DNA of 18,263 nucleotides, from contig CAJGDP010000029.1 of NCBI GenBank assembly GCA_904502235.1, positions 1-18,263 on the forward strand, in the 5' to 3' direction. The stretch is from an uncultured Bacteroidaceae bacterium (lineage in GTDB: Bacteria > Bacteroidota > Bacteroidia > Bacteroidales > Bacteroidaceae). Below, in pieces: positions 14,408 through 18,263 of this stretch (positions are counted from its first letter, which is position 1; each line of letters begins with the position of its first letter). A program made the translations under genes and the position numbers. The notes beneath the pieces were generated by a model. The model did no database searches, was not told the DNA's origin, and saw only the letters and a program-made list of their open reading frames with translations.

Positions 14408-15217
14408 TTATTCCGCGTGATATTTCACGAATTCCTCTGCAGGTTTTAGAGCGTCAAGCTTTCCCACATCTATGAACTGCAGATTATCAGCCACAACACC
14501 ATAAACCGGGTGTTTTGCAGCAAGCCACATGTAAAAACTCATTATAGGGAATCTGACACCGTTCTTTTCGTCAACCACCAATCCTTTTTCCACAACATAC
14601 TCCTCCATAAGAGAGAGCACCTTGTCGCTAAGGATATGTATTCCCGAAAAGGCAAGTTTTCTGCACTCCGACGGAACTATCTCGGGCGAAACGACATGAT
14701 AATCACCGGTATCGGTATTCATCCAACCCACAAGTTTAAGAGTATCGGGAGCGAAAAGCAGAAAACGTGTTGTATCGCGCTCGCTTACTAGCAATGTAGC
14801 CAAAGCATCGTCTGTCACCTGGGATTCAAACCACTTTATATCGCAGTTCGACAGAATATCCACATTATGTATAAGGAAGCGACCACAACCCTGAAGATAT
14901 GGCTTGGCATGCAAGACAGCACCGCCCGTCTCGAGCAAAGCCGCGCGCTCATCGCTGACAGCAAAGCGCATAGTTCCCGGTTCAAGACTTTTTTCCTCCT
15001 CTGTTACAATCCATGGAGTTTCGGCAATCCATTGTTCCACCTTATCGGCAAAATAGTGGATATTCACAACCACATCATCAATACCCGACAGTTGCAATTT
15101 GCGTGCTACATGTTCAATAAGCGGTTTGCCACAAACCGGCACAAGCGCCTTTGGAAGAGTATCGGTAAGCGGTTTCAGGCGTGTACCCAATCCCGCCGCA
15201 AAAATCATTGCTTTCAT
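14408..15217 (-). CDS. Sugar-phosphate nucleotidyltransferase (NTP_transferase family, MurU/ManC-like)
   Basis: 269-residue cytosolic enzyme of the nucleotidyltransferase fold, joining an NTP and a sugar-1-phosphate to form an NDP-sugar. The signature AGLGTRLKPLTDTLPKAL (residues 8-25) contains the phosphate-binding GxGTR loop and Lys23. LLETGGAV (94-101) and HNVDIL (117-122, metal-binding Asp120) follow, and a later FIDVG supplies the likely second metal Asp. Length and motifs fit MurU-like (MurNAc-1-phosphate uridylyltransferase) or mannose-1-phosphate guanylyltransferase-like enzymes, but no sugar kinase is beside it to point to one pathway. Its ATG overlaps the stop of the preceding lipoprotein gene by 4 bases (ATGA), which indicates translational coupling. 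It is the last gene of the operon. Confidence 0.85.
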   Translation of the reverse strand: MKAMIFAAGLGTRLKPLTDTLPKALVPVCGKPLIEHVARKLQLSGIDDVVVNIHYFADKVEQWIAETPWIVTEEEKSLEPGTMRFAVSDERAALLETGGAVLHAKPYLQGCGRFLIHNVDILSNCDIKWFESQVTDDALATLLVSERDTTRFLLFAPDTLKLVGWMNTDTGDYHVVSPEIVPSECRKLAFSGIHILSDKVLSLMEEYVVEKGLVVDEKNGVRFPIMSFYMWLAAKHPVYGVVADNLQFIDVGKLDALKPAEEFVKYHAE

Positions 15218-15441
15218 TTTCTTTTCCGCTTTTTGGAAGTTTTCTTTTTTGATTTCGCTTTCGCCTTTGCCTTTTCCTGCACCTTCAAAGGATTCTCTTT
15301 CCTTAAAGTACTGTCTTGAGATATCTTTTTATAGGTCTTTATTTCTGTTACGCCATCAGCTCCTCTCTGCTTAGGAGTACATGAGAACAGCACTGCCGGC
15401 AACAACAGGAACAAAAATCTGAAAAAGAGTTTATTTACCAT
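15214..15441 (-). CDS. Small lipoprotein with lysine-rich C-terminal tail
   Basis: 75-residue predicted lipoprotein. The signal peptide MVNKLFFRFLFLLLPAVLFSC places the lipobox Cys at position 21. A short polar middle is followed by a strongly basic tail: 13 of the last 19 residues are Lys or Arg, starting with a Lys-Ala alternation. I do not recognise a family. The ORF is credible because the lipobox is well formed, its start overlaps the upstream pseudouridine synthase gene by 11 bases and its stop overlaps the next start by 4, so it lies in a tightly coupled operon. The tail could bind an anionic partner such as LPS, nucleic acid or peptidoglycan-linked polymers; that is inference only. 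Confidence 0.7.
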   Translation of the reverse strand: MVNKLFFRFLFLLLPAVLFSCTPKQRGADGVTEIKTYKKISQDSTLRKENPLKVQEKAKAKAKSKKKTSKKRKRK

Positions 15442-16318
15442 TCAGACATCTTTCAAAACATGCAGGAACAGGAGTTTCAAAACGCAGGCGTTTTCTGGTT
15501 ACCGGATGCTCAAAGCAGAGCATGTAGGCATGCAGACCAAGACGACGCATAGGGTCGTTCTTGCCACCGTACTTTGAATCACCCACCACCGGATGACCAA
15601 GTTCTGCCATATGGACGCGAATCTGATTCTTACGACCAGTCTCTAGCACACACTCGACCAGCGAATATCCGTTTGACGATGTGAGCACATTATAATGTGT
15701 TACTGCATATTTTCCACCATTGTCCACCGGACTCGAATGGGTAACAAAACGTTTGTCCTCGGTAAGCCATGAACGCACGCAGCCCTGAGTTTTTTCAAAT
15801 TCGCCTTCCACAAGGGCAATGTATCTGCGGTCGGTTACAAGTTCCTGCCAACCATCTACAAAAGTCTGCTGTGTCTGCACGTCCTTTGCATACACCATCA
15901 ATCCCGAAGTGTCGCGGTCGAGACGGTGTACCACATGCGATGTATTGCGTCCGCCACCCTTCTCCAGATAACGGTTGAGCACCGCCTGCGCTGTAAGCTG
16001 ACGGGTATTGTTGCTCATAGAGAGCAAACCGGGATGTTTGTCGATAACCAACAGATATGGGTCCTCGTATACAATATCCAGATCCTTGCTATGGAAAGCA
16101 CGCTTATGCTTTGAACGGTCGAGCTGCACCACAGCACCGGGCTTAAGTTCTGTCAAAGGATATGTTGTAATCTTGTTGTCTACAAGCACCACTCTGTTTG
16201 TTATGAGTGCCTTGGCACGGTTACGGCTTATACCGTACATTTTCTCCATTATGAATTCAATGAGAATCGTCTCGTTTACAACATTGAATGTCAAAAGTGT
16301 CTTTATATTCTGGCGCAT
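15431..16318 (-). CDS. RluA-family pseudouridine synthase
   Basis: Converts specific uridines in RNA (usually 23S rRNA) to pseudouridine. I prefer the ATG at 16318 (MRQNIKTLLTF, 295 residues): family similarity starts there, it has an A-rich upstream sequence, and it lies just after the rlmD stop. Earlier ATGs at 16336, 16339 and 16363 would overlap rlmD. The N-terminal S4-like RNA-binding region covers about residues 5-65. The catalytic motif HRLDRDTSGL has its Asp at residue 134. GRKNQIRVH, followed by LGHPVVGDSKYGG, is the usual RluA-family C-terminal signature. The target uridine cannot be assigned. It lies between another 23S rRNA modification gene (rlmD) and the lipoprotein gene. Confidence 0.9.
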   Translation of the reverse strand: MRQNIKTLLTFNVVNETILIEFIMEKMYGISRNRAKALITNRVVLVDNKITTYPLTELKPGAVVQLDRSKHKRAFHSKDLDIVYEDPYLLVIDKHPGLLSMSNNTRQLTAQAVLNRYLEKGGGRNTSHVVHRLDRDTSGLMVYAKDVQTQQTFVDGWQELVTDRRYIALVEGEFEKTQGCVRSWLTEDKRFVTHSSPVDNGGKYAVTHYNVLTSSNGYSLVECVLETGRKNQIRVHMAELGHPVVGDSKYGGKNDPMRRLGLHAYMLCFEHPVTRKRLRFETPVPACFERCLNGK

Positions 16319-16328
16319 AGTATTTTGT

Positions 16329-17756
16329 TTATTCATCATTTCTTCGTTCAAGCAACACCACATTCTCTACATGATGCGTATGCGGGAACATATCAACAGG
16401 CTGCACTGCAACCACCTTATAATTACGGTCGAGCAGCTGCAAATCGCGTGCCTGGGTTGCAGGATTGCAACTTACATAGACAATACGACGAGGAGCCGCA
16501 AAAAGAATTGTATCCACAACATCCTCGTGCATACCGGCACGTGGGGGGTCGGTTATTATCACATCGGGACGTCCGTGCTCGTTGATGAAATCACGTGTAA
16601 GGATATCTTTCATGTCTCCGGCAAAGAATGTGAGATTGTCAAAACCATTGAGTTCCGCGTTCACACGCGCATCGATAATGGCATCCTCCACATATTCTAT
16701 ACCAACAACCTTCTTTGCTTTTGCCGCAACGAAGTTGGCAATTGTACCGGTACCGGTATAAAGGTCATAAACAACCTCGTCGCCTGTAAGACCGGCAAAA
16801 TCGCGTGTTACCTTATATAGGTTATATGCCTGACGGCTATTTGTCTGATAGAAGGATTTCGGACCGACCTTGAAACGCAAGCCTTCCATCTCTTCGAATA
16901 TTACATCCGTTCCTTTATAGGTTACAACATCAAGGTCTCCGAAAGTGTCGTTGCACTTGTTGTTTATAACGTACAACAAAGATGTTACCTCGGGGAATTC
17001 ATCAGCGACAAACTGTAAAGTTTTTTCCAACTGAGCCTTATCGTTTTCACTCTCCACTCTTGCCTGCAGCAGAAGCATCACTTCACCTGTTGTAGAGGTG
17101 CGTATCATCATGCTTCGCAAAACGCCTGAATGTGAACGCAAATCATAGAACGGTATATTCTCTCTTTGGGCAAACTCACGGATTCCGTTACGCAGACGGT
17201 TGTTCAAGCCCTGCATCAGATGACATTCTTCAATATCGAGAACCTTATCAAACGCACCGGGAATATGGAAACCGAGAGCATTCATATTGTCATATTTTGT
17301 TCCCGCTTCAACCTCTTCCCATGTAAGCCAACGCTTATTGCTGAATGTAAATTCCAATTTATTGCGGTACTCACAAGTCTGCTCCGAACCCAAAATAGGA
17401 GTGAGTTCAGGAAGTTCCACCTTACCGATACGGGTCAGAGCATCAAATACCTGCTGTTGCTTATATTTCAACTGATGTTCATAGGCAAGACATTGCCACT
17501 TGCAACCACCGCAAACACCATAGTGTTTACAGAACGGCACAGCTCTTTCCGCTGAATATTCATGAATCTTTACAGCCTCGGCTTCGGCATAACTGTGTTT
17601 CTTGCGTCTTACCTGCAGGTCAACAACATCGCCCGGAACCACATACGGTACAAATACCACAAGGTCGTTAACGCGTGCCAACGCTTTACCCTCGGCGGCA
17701 ACTCCGGTAATCTCAATCCGCTCAAGCAGCGGCAACTCTTTCTTTTTTCTTGCCAT
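16329..17756 (-). CDS. rlmD: 23S rRNA (uracil-C5)-methyltransferase, RlmD/RumA type
   Basis: SAM-dependent methyltransferase of the TrmA/RumA family, predicted to make m5U in 23S rRNA (U1939 in E. coli). The 475-residue protein has an N-terminal TRAM domain (about 10-65) and a four-cysteine [4Fe-4S] site at Cys76, Cys82, Cys85 and Cys178, the E. coli RumA spacing for the first three. The methyltransferase domain has YDLYTGTGTIANFVA (about 330-344), DPPRAGMH (403-410), the catalytic Cys430 in YVSCNPATQARDL and the HHVE motif with base Glu464. The Fe-S cluster separates it from cluster-free relatives; assignment to m5U1939 rather than m5U747 is by overall similarity. It is the first gene of the operon, with a promoter match at 17835-17842. 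Confidence 0.92.
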   Translation of the reverse strand: MARKKKELPLLERIEITGVAAEGKALARVNDLVVFVPYVVPGDVVDLQVRRKKHSYAEAEAVKIHEYSAERAVPFCKHYGVCGGCKWQCLAYEHQLKYKQQQVFDALTRIGKVELPELTPILGSEQTCEYRNKLEFTFSNKRWLTWEEVEAGTKYDNMNALGFHIPGAFDKVLDIEECHLMQGLNNRLRNGIREFAQRENIPFYDLRSHSGVLRSMMIRTSTTGEVMLLLQARVESENDKAQLEKTLQFVADEFPEVTSLLYVINNKCNDTFGDLDVVTYKGTDVIFEEMEGLRFKVGPKSFYQTNSRQAYNLYKVTRDFAGLTGDEVVYDLYTGTGTIANFVAAKAKKVVGIEYVEDAIIDARVNAELNGFDNLTFFAGDMKDILTRDFINEHGRPDVIITDPPRAGMHEDVVDTILFAAPRRIVYVSCNPATQARDLQLLDRNYKVVAVQPVDMFPHTHHVENVVLLERRNDE

Positions 17757-17834
17757 TATGTCTATTAAATTTCAATCAGAATGCAATCACCGTGGAATCC
17801 GGTGCAAACATGTGCATATTACACAAAATTTACA

Positions 17835-17842
17835 CAAAGATA
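17835..17842 (-). promoter_or_regulatory. Candidate -7 element for the rlmD operon
   Basis: TATCTTTG on the minus strand (17842-17835) exactly matches TAnnTTTG; no good -33 is seen. It would give a leader of roughly 70-75 nt before the ATG at 17756. The rest of the 291-base divergent gap is AT-rich and holds the ppdK control elements. Confidence 0.5.
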
Positions 17843-17946
17843 TATTAAAAATCCCTATCAACCACGCTTTTGACGCATGAACTTAAAAATTTTAATCCTT
17901 TATGATATATTTCCCCTTTTAAATTTCGCGGTAAAAACATTTTTCT

Positions 17947-17954
17947 TATATTTG
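17947..17954 (+). promoter_or_regulatory. Candidate -7 element for ppdK
   Basis: TATATTTG at 17947-17954 is an exact TAnnTTTG match. TTTC at 17924-17927, 19 bp upstream, is a near match to the -33 element. A start near 17961 would leave a leader of about 87 nt. Confidence 0.55.
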
Positions 17955-17965
17955 CAAATTAGTTG

Positions 17966-17990
17966 AGCATGCCCTTGAAAAAGCATGCCC
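17966..17990 (+). repeat. Repeated AGCATGCCC forming a hairpin in the ppdK leader
   Basis: AGCATGCCC occurs at 17966-17974 and 17982-17990. The self-complementary core GCATGC (17967-17972 and 17983-17988) can pair across a 10-base loop at the very start of the predicted ppdK mRNA. It could stabilise the transcript or bind a dimeric regulator; there is no T-run, so it is not a terminator. Confidence 0.5.
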
Positions 17991-18047
17991 ACAGTGTGAA
18001 AGTTAAAAACATTTTTTATTTATCAACAAACAATAAACTCAAAAATT

Positions 18048-18263
18048 ATGGCAGACAAAAGAGTCTATACCTTTGGTAATGGCCTTGCTGAAGGTAATGC
18101 GTCAATGAGAAACTTGTTGGGCGGTAAAGGTGCAAACCTTGCTGAAATGAACCTTATCGGTATCCCCGTTCCTCCAGGTTTCACCATTACAACTGAGGTT
18201 TGTGGCGAATACTACAGCCTTGGCAGAGAGAAAGTCATCGAGCTTCTCAAAGCAGAAGTTCAG
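18048..18263 (+). CDS. ppdK: Pyruvate, phosphate dikinase, N-terminal part
   Basis: First 72 codons of a cytosolic enzyme that interconverts pyruvate, ATP and phosphate with phosphoenolpyruvate, AMP and pyrophosphate; the gene continues past the window edge. The segment EGNASMRNLLGGKGANLAEM (residues 15-34), then IGIPVPPGFTITTEVC (37-52), is the characteristic start of the nucleotide-binding domain of PPDK; the GGKGANLAEM loop is shared with PEP synthase, but the EGNASM lead-in favours PPDK. The ATG at 18048 follows an A-rich leader typical of the group. In Bacteroidetes this enzyme serves the PEP-pyruvate node with pyrophosphate-linked metabolism. The catalytic His and PEP-binding domains are not in the window. 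Confidence 0.93.
   Translation, partial: MADKRVYTFGNGLAEGNASMRNLLGGKGANLAEMNLIGIPVPPGFTITTEVCGEYYSLGREKVIELLKAEVQ

Noticed and set aside
16008..16820. 270-codon plus-strand ORF across the rluA-like and rlmD genes
   Set aside because: It is antisense to two genes with clear catalytic motifs and shows no coherent domain.

Overview
This window looks like chromosomal DNA from a Bacteroidales bacterium (Bacteroides/Prevotella-like). The evidence is the gene families (capsule-assembly Wzi barrel, Bacteroidetes-type lipoproteins, a DUF4919-like protein), A-rich start contexts without Shine-Dalgarno sequences, and repeated matches to the Bacteroidetes sigma-ABfr promoter (-33 TTTG, about 19-21 bp, -7 TAnnTTTG). 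It is mostly housekeeping DNA. No CRISPR array, insertion sequence, phage module or rRNA was seen.

Layout: (1) 1-1055, minus strand, 5' part of a DASS/SLC13 anion transporter running off the left edge. (2) 1315-6665, plus strand, a five-gene tandem: Wzi-family outer-membrane protein, small lipoprotein, fabD, a GH13 amylase without signal peptide, and an exported DUF4919-like protein, closed by a perfect 22-bp inverted-repeat terminator shared with convergent carB. (3) 6774-12022, a pyrimidine block: carB and upp on the minus strand and a divergent uracil permease (uraA) on the plus strand. The uraA copy is broken by three -1 frameshifts and an in-frame deletion. Between upp and carB is a leader with its own promoter, a 49-codon ORF, a U-rich stretch and an intrinsic terminator inside that ORF, the layout of the enterobacterial pyrBI attenuator. 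(4) 12068-14055, an M20 dipeptidase (minus) and a divergent GNAT acetyltransferase (plus). (5) 14055-14317, a tRNA-Thr(CGU) whose promoter/5' portion occurs in one further half-copy and one short degenerate copy, with short repeats between. (6) 14408-17756, minus strand, a four-gene operon: rlmD, RluA-family pseudouridine synthase, lysine-rich lipoprotein, sugar-phosphate nucleotidyltransferase. (7) 18048-end, plus strand, start of pyruvate phosphate dikinase (ppdK).

How they fit together: carB supplies carbamoyl phosphate for pyrimidine (and arginine) synthesis, upp salvages uracil to UMP and uraA would import uracil. With uraA broken, this locus appears to have lost its own uracil import while keeping salvage and synthesis. 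The candidate carB attenuator would tie carB expression to the UTP supply. That attenuator, the decayed uraA and the tRNA-Thr fragments are the observations most worth following up.
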